A stretch of 25,548 bases of DNA from Bacillota bacterium (lineage in GTDB: Bacteria > Bacillota > Clostridia > Lachnospirales > Lachnospiraceae): the NCBI GenBank assembly GCA_023443225.1, contig JAEZVF010000037.1:1-25548 (forward strand). Direction: 5' to 3'. Positions 1 through 6,564 of this stretch are shown here, piece after piece (the first letter of the stretch is position 1; each line of letters begins with the position of its first letter). The notes below the pieces were generated by a model. The model made no database searches. It was not told the origin of the DNA and saw only the letters and a list, made by a program, of their open reading frames with translations. Both the position numbers and the translations under genes were made by a program.

Positions 1-582
1 ATTATAATAGAAGGTCCGAAAGCGGGAGGACATTAAGGATTTAAACCGGAGGAATTAGAAGATATTAGCCTTCCTGATTACGACAAAGAAATAGAAAAGA
101 TCATAGAGCTTACAAAAGGTTACGAAGCAAAATATAAAAAAGAGATTCCGGTTATCATAGCAGGCGGCATTGAAAATAAGGCAGATATGGAACATTACCT
201 GTCCTTAGGAGCAGAAGGTATTCAGGTGGCTACCAAATTCGTTACAACAAAAGAATGCGATGCAGATATAAAATATAAAGAAGCTTATATTAATTGCAAA
301 GAAGAAGACATAATTATAGTAAAAAGTCCGGTGGGGATGCCGGGACGGGCAATCCGGAATAAGTTTATGGAACGTGCAGCATTGGGACGGATTCCGGTTA
401 AAAAATGTTATAATTGTATTATACCATGTAATCCGGCTACGACACCGTATTGCATTACCGATGCCCTTACTAAAGCTGCAAAAGGTAATCTGGATGAAGC
501 ATTATTATTCTGCGGTGCCAATGCTTATAAGGAAACAAGGATAAGAACGGTAAAGGAAGTTTTAGCTGATTATTTTGGATGA
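1..582 (+). pseudogene. Nitronate monooxygenase / FabK-like flavoprotein, 3' part, with in-frame stop
   Basis: Partial gene entering from the left edge. Members of this FMN-dependent TIM-barrel family (2-nitropropane dioxygenase, enoyl-ACP reductase FabK) oxidise nitronates or reduce enoyl-ACP. The reading frame from base 1 gives IIIEGPKAGGH, then TAA at 34-36, then GFKPEELEDI and an open frame to the stop at 582. The family motif is EGxxAGGHxGF with Leu usual between His and Gly, so TTA to TAA by one base change would explain the stop. Downstream the FMN-phosphate region (PVIIAGGI near 150-174, LGAEGIQVATKF near 208-243) is intact, as is a Cys-containing tail (CYNCIIPCNPA). An ATG at 187 starts a 131-residue fragment lacking the barrel core, which is unlikely to work alone. 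Family assignment is good. Whether this is a true nonsense mutation or a sequencing error cannot be told here. Confidence 0.8.
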
Positions 583-635
583 TTTTATTAAAAACAACGA
601 AAATCTAGGAATATAGGTAAAAAAATAAAAATCAC

Positions 636-664
636 TTGCATTGCTTGGCAAACTGTGATAAAAT
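636..664 (+). promoter_or_regulatory. Promoter of rpsF-ssb-rpsR
   Basis: TTGCAT at 636-641, 17-base spacer, TAAAAT at 659-664, with TG at 656-657 making an extended -10. Transcription would start near 671 and give a leader of about 75 bases before rpsF. Confidence 0.6.
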
Positions 665-698
665 TTATACTCGTGATATGTTATACAAAATTTTCCTT

Positions 699-718
699 GC
701 TCTTTTGAAAGAAAGGGC
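699..718 (+). promoter_or_regulatory. rpsF leader hairpin, possible S6:S18 autoregulatory site
   Basis: GCTCTTT (699-705) can pair with AAAGGGC (712-718) around a 6-base loop, just upstream of the rpsF ribosome site at 730-735. Many bacteria autoregulate rpsF operons through an S6:S18-binding leader RNA. The position fits, but the specific consensus was not verified, so this is a suggestion only. Confidence 0.3.
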
Positions 719-746
719 CAGAGACCAAAAGGAGGTGCAAACAACT

Positions 747-1034
747 ATGAACAAATATGAATTAGCCTTAGTTGTAAATGCAAAAATCGAGGATGAAGCC
801 AGATTAGCAACAGTGGAAGCCGTTAAAGATCTTGTTACAAGATTTGGCGGTACAATTACCAATGTTGATGAATGGGGTAAGAAGAGATTAGCTTACGAAA
901 TTCAGAAAATGAAAGAAGGCTTCTATTATTTCATCCAATTCGATGCTGATTCAAAATGTCCAGGCGAAGTTGAAAATCGTATTCGCATTATGGAAAATGT
1001 AATCAGATTCTTATGCATTAGACAAGACGCATAA
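747..1034 (+). CDS. rpsF: 30S ribosomal protein S6
   Basis: A 95-residue protein, normal length for bS6, which binds the central domain of 16S rRNA as a heterodimer with S18. It begins MNKYELALVV, the usual first beta strand, and carries VDEWGKKRLAYEIQKMKEGFYYFIQF, a highly conserved bS6 stretch (split here: VDEWGKKRLAYEI then QKMKEGFYYF). The frame is open upstream to 636 but AGGAGG at 730-735 places the start at 747, and this matches family length. It is first gene of the rpsF-ssb-rpsR operon, a conserved bacterial arrangement that links the S6/S18 partners with single-stranded DNA binding protein. Confidence 0.97.
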   Translation: MNKYELALVVNAKIEDEARLATVEAVKDLVTRFGGTITNVDEWGKKRLAYEIQKMKEGFYYFIQFDADSKCPGEVENRIRIMENVIRFLCIRQDA

Positions 1035-1055
1035 TAGGAGGAGGTATTCCTTAAT

Positions 1056-1493
1056 ATGAATAAAGTCATTTTGATGGGTCGCTTAACAAGAGATCCAGAA
1101 GTAAGATACTCGCAAGGAGAGAATTCCTTAGCTATAGCAAGATATACCTTGGCTGTTGACCGTAGATTCAAGAAACCAGGAGAACAAGATGCAGATTTTA
1201 TTAACTGTGTTGTGTTCGGTAAGTCCGCTGAATTCGCTGAGAAATATTTTAGACAGGGAATCAAAATAGCGATAACCGGAAGAATTCAAACTGGTAGTTA
1301 TACCAATAAAGAAGGTCAGAAGGTTTATACTACAGAGGTTGTTATTGAAGAACAAGAATTTGCAGAAAGCAAAGCTGCAAGTGGTGGAGATTCAGGCTAT
1401 CAACAATCTTCAAGACCAGCACCAAGCCAGGCTGTAGGAGATGGATTCATGAATATACCTGACGGTATTGACGAGGAATTACCATTTAATTAA
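1056..1493 (+). CDS. ssb: Single-stranded DNA-binding protein
   Basis: A 145-residue SSB. It coats single-stranded DNA as a homotetramer and recruits replication and repair partners. MNKVILMGRLTRDPEVRY is the canonical start of the OB fold (residues 1 to about 105), with the internal INCVVFGKSAEFAEKYF segment also typical. Residues about 106-138 are a Gly/Ser/Gln/Pro linker, and the C-terminus is DEELPFN, the acidic partner-binding tip. One residue (Asn) follows the Phe that is normally last. The ribosome site AGGAGGAGG at 1037-1045 is strong. It lies 21 bases after rpsF and 66 bases before rpsR; a small hairpin (AATACAT 1517-1523 with ATGTATT 1531-1537) sits in that gap. Confidence 0.97.
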   Translation: MNKVILMGRLTRDPEVRYSQGENSLAIARYTLAVDRRFKKPGEQDADFINCVVFGKSAEFAEKYFRQGIKIAITGRIQTGSYTNKEGQKVYTTEVVIEEQEFAESKAASGGDSGYQQSSRPAPSQAVGDGFMNIPDGIDEELPFN

Positions 1494-1559
1494 CGCAATA
1501 AGAATAATATTAAAGTAATACATTATTACAATGTATTCATCGGATAAGGAGGTAGAATT

Positions 1560-1844
1560 ATGTCATTTAATAAGAATGATAGAAATAATAGAGATGATAA
1601 AGGCGATTCTTCAATGAGAAGAAGAACCCCACGCAGAAGAAAGAAAGTATGTGTATTCTGTGCAGATAAGAACCATGTAGGTATTGATTATAAAGATGTA
1701 AATAAATTAAAGAGATATGTATCTGAAAGAGGTAAAATTCTTCCTAGAAGAATCACAGGAAACTGTGCAAAACATCAGAGAGCTCTTACAGTAGCGATTA
1801 AGCGCGCAAGACATATCGCTTTGATGCCTTACACAATGGATTAA
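1560..1844 (+). CDS. rpsR: 30S ribosomal protein S18
   Basis: A 94-residue bS18, partner of S6 on the small subunit platform. A basic N-terminal tail (RRRTPRRRKKVC) is followed by CVFCADKNHVGIDYKDV and LKRYVSERGKILPRRITG, then NCAKHQRALTVAIKRARHIALMPY, all signature bS18 (the last is quoted in parts: NCAKHQRALTVAIK, RARHIALMPY). The Cys pattern CxFC plus CAKHQ marks the zinc-binding C+ paralogue type rather than the Cys-free form. The first 20 residues (Asn/Asp/Arg-rich) extend beyond the shortest homologues. Ribosome site AAGGAGG at 1547-1553. The last 30 bases of the gene reappear downstream (see repeat at 1815-1898). Confidence 0.97.
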   Translation: MSFNKNDRNNRDDKGDSSMRRRTPRRRKKVCVFCADKNHVGIDYKDVNKLKRYVSERGKILPRRITGNCAKHQRALTVAIKRARHIALMPYTMD

Positions 1845-1898
1845 TACAAAGAGCGATCTGTCTCGACAATCGCATTAATGCCTTACACAATGGATTAA
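1815..1898 (+). repeat. Partial tandem duplication of the rpsR 3' end
   Basis: Bases 1815-1844, which encode the last nine residues and stop of S18, recur at 1869-1898 with only two mismatches in 30 (identical over the last 21, including ATG..GATTAA). The offset is 54 bases, a multiple of three. Short matches upstream of both copies (AGCGAT and GACA) suggest the duplicated unit was about 50 bases and has diverged on its left side. The second copy is untranslated because the first stop precedes it. Confidence 0.85.
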
Positions 1899-1951
1899 AC
1901 CCTGATTATACTAGGGTTTGAGAGGTTGTAAAAAGTCGTGGTACACGACTT
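1897..1951 (+). other. Two small hairpins after rpsR
   Basis: AAACCCT (1897-1903) pairs with AGGGTTT (1913-1919). AAGTCGTG (1933-1940) pairs with CACGACTT (1944-1951) around a GTA loop. Neither is followed by a T-run, so they are not convincing intrinsic terminators by themselves. They may act as RNA processing or protection structures before the terminator at 1969. Confidence 0.4.
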
Positions 1952-1968
1952 GAATAGGAAATGAATAT

Positions 1969-2024
1969 AGCCGTTACATGATGAAAGTGAAAGTCTTCAC
2001 TTGGGTTGTGTAACGGCTTTTTAT
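1969..2024 (+). terminator. Intrinsic terminator of the rpsF operon (hairpin repeat copy 1)
   Basis: AGCCGTTACA (1969-1978) pairs perfectly with TGTAACGGCT (2009-2018), followed by a T-run (2018-2022). An inner stem AAGTGAA/TTCACTT (1985-1991 with 1996-2002) caps it. The sequence 1953-2022 is homologous to 4885-4953 beyond the blaI-blaR1-like pair. The remaining 2025-2190 holds no gene that I can see, only a short CATCTTGT direct repeat near 2157-2174. Confidence 0.7.
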
Positions 2025-2191
2025 ATTTGGAATAATTAAGCGGGGTGTCTACGTATTAGTGATTTCATTGGGTTTCATCAATAAACGGTAACCCCCGTCT
2101 ACCTTCATCCTGTGTTATAGGGCACTACAAAAGGGAATAGAAGGGGATTACAAGTTCATCTTGTATCATCTTGTGATATTAAATTTATGTA

Positions 2192-2246
2192 TTGACAATT
2201 TGGTTTAATGATATTAAACTAGTAATTGAGTTTAATACCATTAAAC
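2192..2246 (+). promoter_or_regulatory. Promoter and two dyad operators for the BlaI-type repressor
   Basis: TTGACA at 2192-2197, 17-base spacer, TAAACT at 2215-2220. Two 17-bp palindromes of the form GTTTAATNNNATTAAAC lie at 2203-2219 (overlapping the spacer and -10) and 2230-2246 (over the expected start of transcription). Their centres are 27 bp apart. Position and symmetry fit autorepression by the product of the gene at 2263. The core differs from the TACAnnTGTA operator known for staphylococcal and Bacillus BlaI/MecI. Confidence 0.75.
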
Positions 2247-2262
2247 CAAGGAGGTTAATAAA

Positions 2263-2622
2263 ATGATGGATTACAAACTAGGAGTTATGGAAACTAAGTT
2301 TGCAGAGCTCATATGGGATCATGAACCAGTTTCATCCGGAGATTTGGTGAAGCTGTGCGAGAAAGAGCTGGATTGGAAAAAATCTACTACGTATACAATG
2401 TTACGCCGTCTATGTCAACGAAATATTTTTCAAAATAATAACGGAGTAGTATCATCTGTCCTTTCAAAACAAGCGTTCCACGCACTGCAAAGTGAAATGT
2501 TTGTTGAAGAAACCTTTGATGGATCGCTCCCGAAGTTCTTAGCGGCATTCACTATGCGAAAGAAATTGTCTGATAAAGAAATTAATGAGTTGCAACAGAT
2601 CATTGATCGAAGTAGGAGGTAA
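2263..2622 (+). CDS. BlaI/MecI/CopY-family transcriptional repressor
   Basis: A 119-residue winged-helix repressor. Family members bind as dimers to dyad operators and are inactivated by proteolysis when the partner membrane sensor-protease is triggered. Visible here: N-terminal helix LGVMETKFAELIWDHEPVSS, then the recognition region LDWKKSTTYTMLRRLCQRN (residues about 37-55), equivalent to the WSxxTVxTLLxRL stretch of MecI, and a C-terminal dimerisation helix (SDKEINELQQIID). Ribosome site AAGGAGG at 2248-2254; the start could be ATG 2263 or ATG 2266, and 2263 has slightly the better spacing. Its stop is five bases before the next gene, so the two are co-transcribed and probably translationally coupled. 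Tandem operators upstream suggest autorepression. Confidence 0.9.
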   Translation: MMDYKLGVMETKFAELIWDHEPVSSGDLVKLCEKELDWKKSTTYTMLRRLCQRNIFQNNNGVVSSVLSKQAFHALQSEMFVEETFDGSLPKFLAAFTMRKKLSDKEINELQQIIDRSRR

Positions 2623-2627
2623 AGCAT

Positions 2628-4826
2628 ATGGCAGAAAAAGTCTTTCTCCAAATCCTCAATATGAGTTACACCGCCAGTTACGTAATCATTTTCGTAATGA
2701 TTGCGAGATTGCTTCTTAAAAAAGCACCGAAGCTATTTTCCTATGTACTTTGGAGTGTAGTGTTATTCCGGCTTGTTTGTCCTTTTTCCTTTGCCAGCAT
2801 ATGGAGTCTTATTCCGGAGGATTCGACATCATTACCGATAGATACAAATTATTCTAAAATAGCACAGATTAATACCGGGGTTACTGCTATTGATTATACG
2901 AATAATCCTGCGTTACCCGTGCAGGCATCTGTAGCTGGCGTTAATCCCATACAAGGTTGGATAACGATAGGTGAAATTATCTGGTTGATTGGAATTACAG
3001 TTCTACTATTATATAGTGTGGTTTCCCTGCTGCGGTTACGATGGAAGCTTGTGGGTGCAGTAAAGCTCCGCGGCAACATTTATCTTGCGGATCATATTAA
3101 TTCACCCTTTGTAATGGGTGTAATGCGTCCGAAGATTTATCTGCCATCCACCCTGTCCGAACAGGAACAGAGATATACAATTTTGCATGAGCAGACGCAT
3201 ATACGGAGGCTTGACCATATGGTAAAAATACTGGCGTTTGCGGGGCTTGCCGTTCATTGGTTCAACCCACTGGTATGGGCAGCATTTATTCTTTTCGGGA
3301 ACGATATGGAAATGTCCTGTGATGAAAGTGTTATGAAACAAATGGATACGGATATTCGTGGTGATTACTCTGCCTTATTGCTAGGTCTTGCAACGGGAAG
3401 AAAAGTAACTATGGGAGTACCGCTTGCATTTTGTGAGGGAGATGTAAAGGGCAGAATTAAAAATGTGATGAATTATAAGAAACCTGCATTTTGGGTAGTA
3501 ATCGTTACACTTATCACAGTTATTATTGTTGTGACCGGATTGCTAGCAAATCCACATACCAATAAAGCATCCATGCAGTGGGCAAAAAAGCTTAGTGTTC
3601 GCGATGTTGAAAAGATTGAACTTATTGTAATGCCAAGTTCGGAAAATGAGAAAAACCGGCTGCTAGACGACGTAGAGTTTGATGACATAATCGCGCTTAT
3701 TAATGAAAGTCGTGGTAAATACATTGAAAATCCGGAAGAGTTGGCGGGGGGTTCAACAACTTACTATATTACGCTAACAGACGGCACGCGCCATTTTGTA
3801 AGTAACAGCGGAAATAGGTACCTAATCATTGACGGTGATTATTATGATGCAGGTTATAACTGGCTTTCTTCATGGAATTACGCCAATAGAAATTCCGTAT
3901 CACCTTCAGCCACACCTACATCCCCAATGATTACCAGTTATTCTAATGATGGTATTAAATTTGATTATCCAAGTGACTGGACAATAAGAGAACACCCCAC
4001 AGAGGACATATATTACGTAAGTTTTCATAACTCCAATTCAGGAGATGAGCCTGTTTTTTGGTACTCAAAGGGTGAGGCATGGCTTACTGGTTTTGACCGT
4101 ACGGAGGAGGTTTACAAAACACTTTTATCAGAAAGTTATAAGAATATTGATATAACAGAGTTAACAAAAACAACAATGGATGGTTATGACTCGATTAAAC
4201 TTGTGTTTACTTATACACTGAAGGGTAAAGAATATGTTATGACACAGTATGAGACTGTCATAGGTTATGCTTCCTTCCAGTTCAATTATACACATCCAAC
4301 GAATAAGAGTACTGAAAATGAAAGCATATTTGAATCGATTATTTCCTCGATTAAATTTACCCTGCCTTCGACTGATAAAACAGTTGATAAGAATAAAGAC
4401 AATGCTAATAAAGTTAGTGACAATAATGATGTGGAAAGTGGCAATATTGATAACGGCAGTATAAAAGATTTAGGAAGTGAAGAAATATTACAATACCTAA
4501 ATACAACTAATGGAATACTTCTAAAGCAGACAGCAGACAGCTTTGTAAAAGCTTACTTTTCTGGTGATGAAGATACAATTGATCAATATCTTGCTGCTGA
4601 TAATGACTACAGCGGTAATAAAGTTTATCAGGTTAATGGAGTTGCCATAAACGTATATGAGAAACTTCCTCATCTAGTAGCAAAATGGTATTCTGCATCT
4701 GATGAAACTGCTGAAATACAATATGAACATAAGTTAGAAGGGGTAGACTCCTATACTTATATGGATGTTCAATTAGAATACTCAGATGGTAAATGGCTTG
4801 TAACGGAATTTTATTTTGAAAAGTGA
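2628..4826 (+). CDS. BlaR1-like M56 membrane metallopeptidase with an unusual extracytoplasmic region
   Basis: A 732-residue membrane protein. M56 proteins such as BlaR1/MecR1 sense a signal outside and cleave a repressor inside. Hydrophobic segments lie near residues 10-30, 35-55 and 115-135. The zinc protease site is HEQTH at 187-191 with the third ligand Glu228 in NDMEMSCDES, and NPLVW precedes it. A further membrane helix runs about 287-308. Instead of the beta-lactam-binding transpeptidase domain of BlaR1 (no SxxK...KTG pattern) the outer part has three segments: about 318-425 (DUF5301-like, TTYYITLTDGTRHFVSNSGN), about 440-580 (PsbP/DUF1795-like, IKFDYPSDWTIREHP) and about 620-732 (SnoaL/lumazine-binding-like, VKAYFSGDEDTIDQYLA), joined by a D/N/K-rich linker. 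Domain names are by resemblance. The ligand is unknown. The ribosome site AGGAGG lies in the end of the upstream gene. Confidence 0.85.
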   Translation: MAEKVFLQILNMSYTASYVIIFVMIARLLLKKAPKLFSYVLWSVVLFRLVCPFSFASIWSLIPEDSTSLPIDTNYSKIAQINTGVTAIDYTNNPALPVQASVAGVNPIQGWITIGEIIWLIGITVLLLYSVVSLLRLRWKLVGAVKLRGNIYLADHINSPFVMGVMRPKIYLPSTLSEQEQRYTILHEQTHIRRLDHMVKILAFAGLAVHWFNPLVWAAFILFGNDMEMSCDESVMKQMDTDIRGDYSALLLGLATGRKVTMGVPLAFCEGDVKGRIKNVMNYKKPAFWVVIVTLITVIIVVTGLLANPHTNKASMQWAKKLSVRDVEKIELIVMPSSENEKNRLLDDVEFDDIIALINESRGKYIENPEELAGGSTTYYITLTDGTRHFVSNSGNRYLIIDGDYYDAGYNWLSSWNYANRNSVSPSATPTSPMITSYSNDGIKFDYPSDWTIREHPTEDIYYVSFHNSNSGDEPVFWYSKGEAWLTGFDRTEEVYKTLLSESYKNIDITELTKTTMDGYDSIKLVFTYTLKGKEYVMTQYETVIGYASFQFNYTHPTNKSTENESIFESIISSIKFTLPSTDKTVDKNKDNANKVSDNNDVESGNIDNGSIKDLGSEEILQYLNTTNGILLKQTADSFVKAYFSGDEDTIDQYLAADNDYSGNKVYQVNGVAINVYEKLPHLVAKWYSASDETAEIQYEHKLEGVDSYTYMDVQLEYSDGKWLVTEFYFEK

Positions 4827-4900
4827 TGATCTTAAGTATTTTTAGATAGTAACAATGTAGTAGTTTGTTTACTCGACTATGTAGAATAAGAAATGAGAAT

Positions 4901-4954
4901 AGCCGTTACATGGCCCAAGGAAATGTTTCGCTTGGGTTGTGCAGCGGCTTTTGG
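4901..4954 (+). terminator. Terminator-like hairpin (repeat copy 2)
   Basis: AGCCGTTACA (4901-4910) pairs with TGCAGCGGCT (4940-4949) with one mismatch and one G-U, then TTTT. An inner stem CCCAAG/CTTGGG (4914-4919 with 4931-4936) caps it. Bases 4885-4912 match 1953-1980 at 25 of 28 positions and the right arm matches at 20 of 22, so this is a second copy of the element after rpsR. The rest of 4827-5040 shows no gene. Confidence 0.6.
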
Positions 4955-5040
4955 TGTTTAAAAGAAAATATAGATGATTGAAATGGAGTTTTGTGCTTTT
5001 CGTTTTTTTCGTAGCATTAGCTTAACTCGGAGGTAGAATG

Positions 5041-6084
5041 TTATTTATTATGCACAATTAATGATTTTAAGCGAGTTGCAAGTTCCGTAGAATTCTGGGC
5101 TGCAGCCGAGAGCTCTTCCATGGCAGCAGACTGGTCTTCTGTAATTTCCAGGGTTTTCTGGGAGTTGAGTTCAGTGATGCTGATTTTTTCATTAATCTTT
5201 GAATTCAATATGTTTATGTGCATTGTAGTACTTTTTGTAATTTCAGACAGCTTTTGAATCTCTTTGGCAACAACCTCAAATCCGCGTCCGTCATTTCCTA
5301 GCCTTGCAGCTTCTATAGAAGCATTCAATCCAATCAGCTTTGTCTTATTGGCAACCTGGGTAATCGAATTCAAAACCTCTTCGATTTCTTTAGTAACTAT
5401 CCGAATCTCAGAAATCTCACTATACAGCTCCTGCTGGCTGCTGGTTATTGTCTGGGCAGATTCTGCGAGTATCTCCACGGTATTGGAAATTTCAACAAAG
5501 TTATTTGCCAGATTCGTTGACAATAGTTCGGTCTCAATTTTACTATATCCTTCTTGAGCAAGAGTATTGACGACAATATACAGAACCTCCGCTGCTGCTT
5601 CTATGTTTTTGTGGTTGACGATATCAATTTTTTTCGCCGCGTCATAAAGCTCATCCTCTGATAATTCTATTTCCCGGGCCACCTGCCGGATTTTTGCCTC
5701 ATCCGGCTCTTTGTCTAGAATCTGTCCTCCCAGCACCGTACCAAGATGCTCCCCTTGTACAATGATAGGAGCAGAAAAGTCAATCAGTCCTGCATGACAC
5801 TTTCCGATATATGGTGCACCCAGTTTAACAGATTCGGCACCGAAATCACTGTGGCACTTAGCACACCGGTTGTCACCTATTGTATTCGAATGAATATAAT
5901 CACTACAAAAAGGCCTGTAATGACTGGGTTTCGTTATTTCTTGACCGGTTCTGTTGACGGATACTGCGGCGCAATTCATACCTATGGCAAAGTTATCCAG
6001 GAATTTTTGCAGGGTGGGGATACTGATAACGTCTTCAATTTCCAGCTTCTTTAAGTCAATCTTTTCGTTTACAACAGATATCAT
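5041..6084 (-). CDS. Soluble chemoreceptor with PocR sensory domain
   Basis: A 347-residue protein without any membrane helix. Residues about 15-165 form a PocR domain, a PAS-like ligand pocket first described in the PocR propanediol regulator, with its typical Cys set: Cys60 (RPFCSDYI), Cys74 and Cys77 (DNRCAKCHSD) and Cys96 (IGKCHAGL). The Cys/His cluster may bind metal or small hydrocarbon derivatives. Residues about 190-345 are a short methyl-accepting signalling domain, with tip VANKTKLIGLNASIEAARLG, then GFEVVAKEIQKLSE. It would act on a cytoplasmic CheA/CheW array and, being so short, sense an intracellular ligand. Start ATG 6084 has AAAAGGAG upstream (6093-6100). It is transcribed divergently from the receptor at 6565. 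Confidence 0.88.
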   Translation of the reverse strand: MISVVNEKIDLKKLEIEDVISIPTLQKFLDNFAIGMNCAAVSVNRTGQEITKPSHYRPFCSDYIHSNTIGDNRCAKCHSDFGAESVKLGAPYIGKCHAGLIDFSAPIIVQGEHLGTVLGGQILDKEPDEAKIRQVAREIELSEDELYDAAKKIDIVNHKNIEAAAEVLYIVVNTLAQEGYSKIETELLSTNLANNFVEISNTVEILAESAQTITSSQQELYSEISEIRIVTKEIEEVLNSITQVANKTKLIGLNASIEAARLGNDGRGFEVVAKEIQKLSEITKSTTMHINILNSKINEKISITELNSQKTLEITEDQSAAMEELSAAAQNSTELATRLKSLIVHNK

Positions 6085-6192
6085 GTGATTTTCTCCTTTT
6101 TTAATTGAATGTTCTTATGATAGTGCATTCTATGTCATAAATAATTGGGCATTATGCGCATGCACTTACCAAAAATGGACTGATATACCATA

Positions 6193-6221
6193 ATTATATA
6201 TTCTAGTAGTCACAAATACAA
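6193..6221 (-). promoter_or_regulatory. Promoter of the PocR-domain chemoreceptor
   Basis: On the minus strand TTGTAT (6216-6221), 17-base spacer, TATAAT (6193-6198). This gives a leader of about 100 bases. Confidence 0.55.
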
Positions 6222-6470
6222 GGATTTTAGCATATTATGTCGCAAAATGTCGAGCTAAGGACTCAAGATTCCTCACGAGAAGGAAAACGTATCTGAGCAG
6301 GTACTAAAGAGGCTGTTGAAATTGAGTAGACAAAATACTTTACTATATGAGACTGCGCAGATTGGATTTAGTAAGATAAGCACATTACATGATTGTGGTT
6401 GTGAAATGGTATTTTTTATGATGATATTAGTCGAAATCATCGAATAAGTTAAAATTATGCATGGAATCAA
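6222..6470. other. Gene-free stretch between divergent chemoreceptors
   Basis: No convincing gene. A plus-strand frame from 6259 to the stop at 6445-6447 is open for 62 codons and has protein-like composition (EQVLKRLLKLSRQNTLLYET) but no start codon near its beginning and no ribosome site. It could be a gene remnant or chance. Confidence 0.3.
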
Positions 6471-6499
6471 TTGACAGAGGAATTTAGATAATGTTATAT
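6471..6499 (+). promoter_or_regulatory. Promoter of the dCache chemoreceptor
   Basis: TTGACA at 6471-6476, 17-base spacer, TTATAT at 6494-6499, with TG directly before the -10. The expected leader is about 60 bases. Confidence 0.6.
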
Positions 6500-6564
6500 T
6501 TAGCATAAAGAATGTTTTTGAAATACAAAAAATATATTTTAGCTACTTAGCGAAAGGAACGACT

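Noticed and set aside
636..746. N-terminal extension of S6 to the upstream ATG
   Set aside because: It covers the promoter and leader and gives a non-S6 lead; the ribosome site and family length support 747.
2628..4826. Genuine beta-lactam sensor BlaR1
   Set aside because: The outer part lacks the penicillin-binding transpeptidase motifs and no beta-lactamase is nearby.
5264..6054. Plus-strand frames opposite the PocR-domain receptor
   Set aside because: Antisense shadows with no ribosome sites; the minus-strand gene has full family motifs.
6259..6447. Open plus-strand frame between the chemoreceptors
   Set aside because: No start codon near its beginning or ribosome site; only 62 codons, possible by chance. 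Mentioned as a possible remnant.
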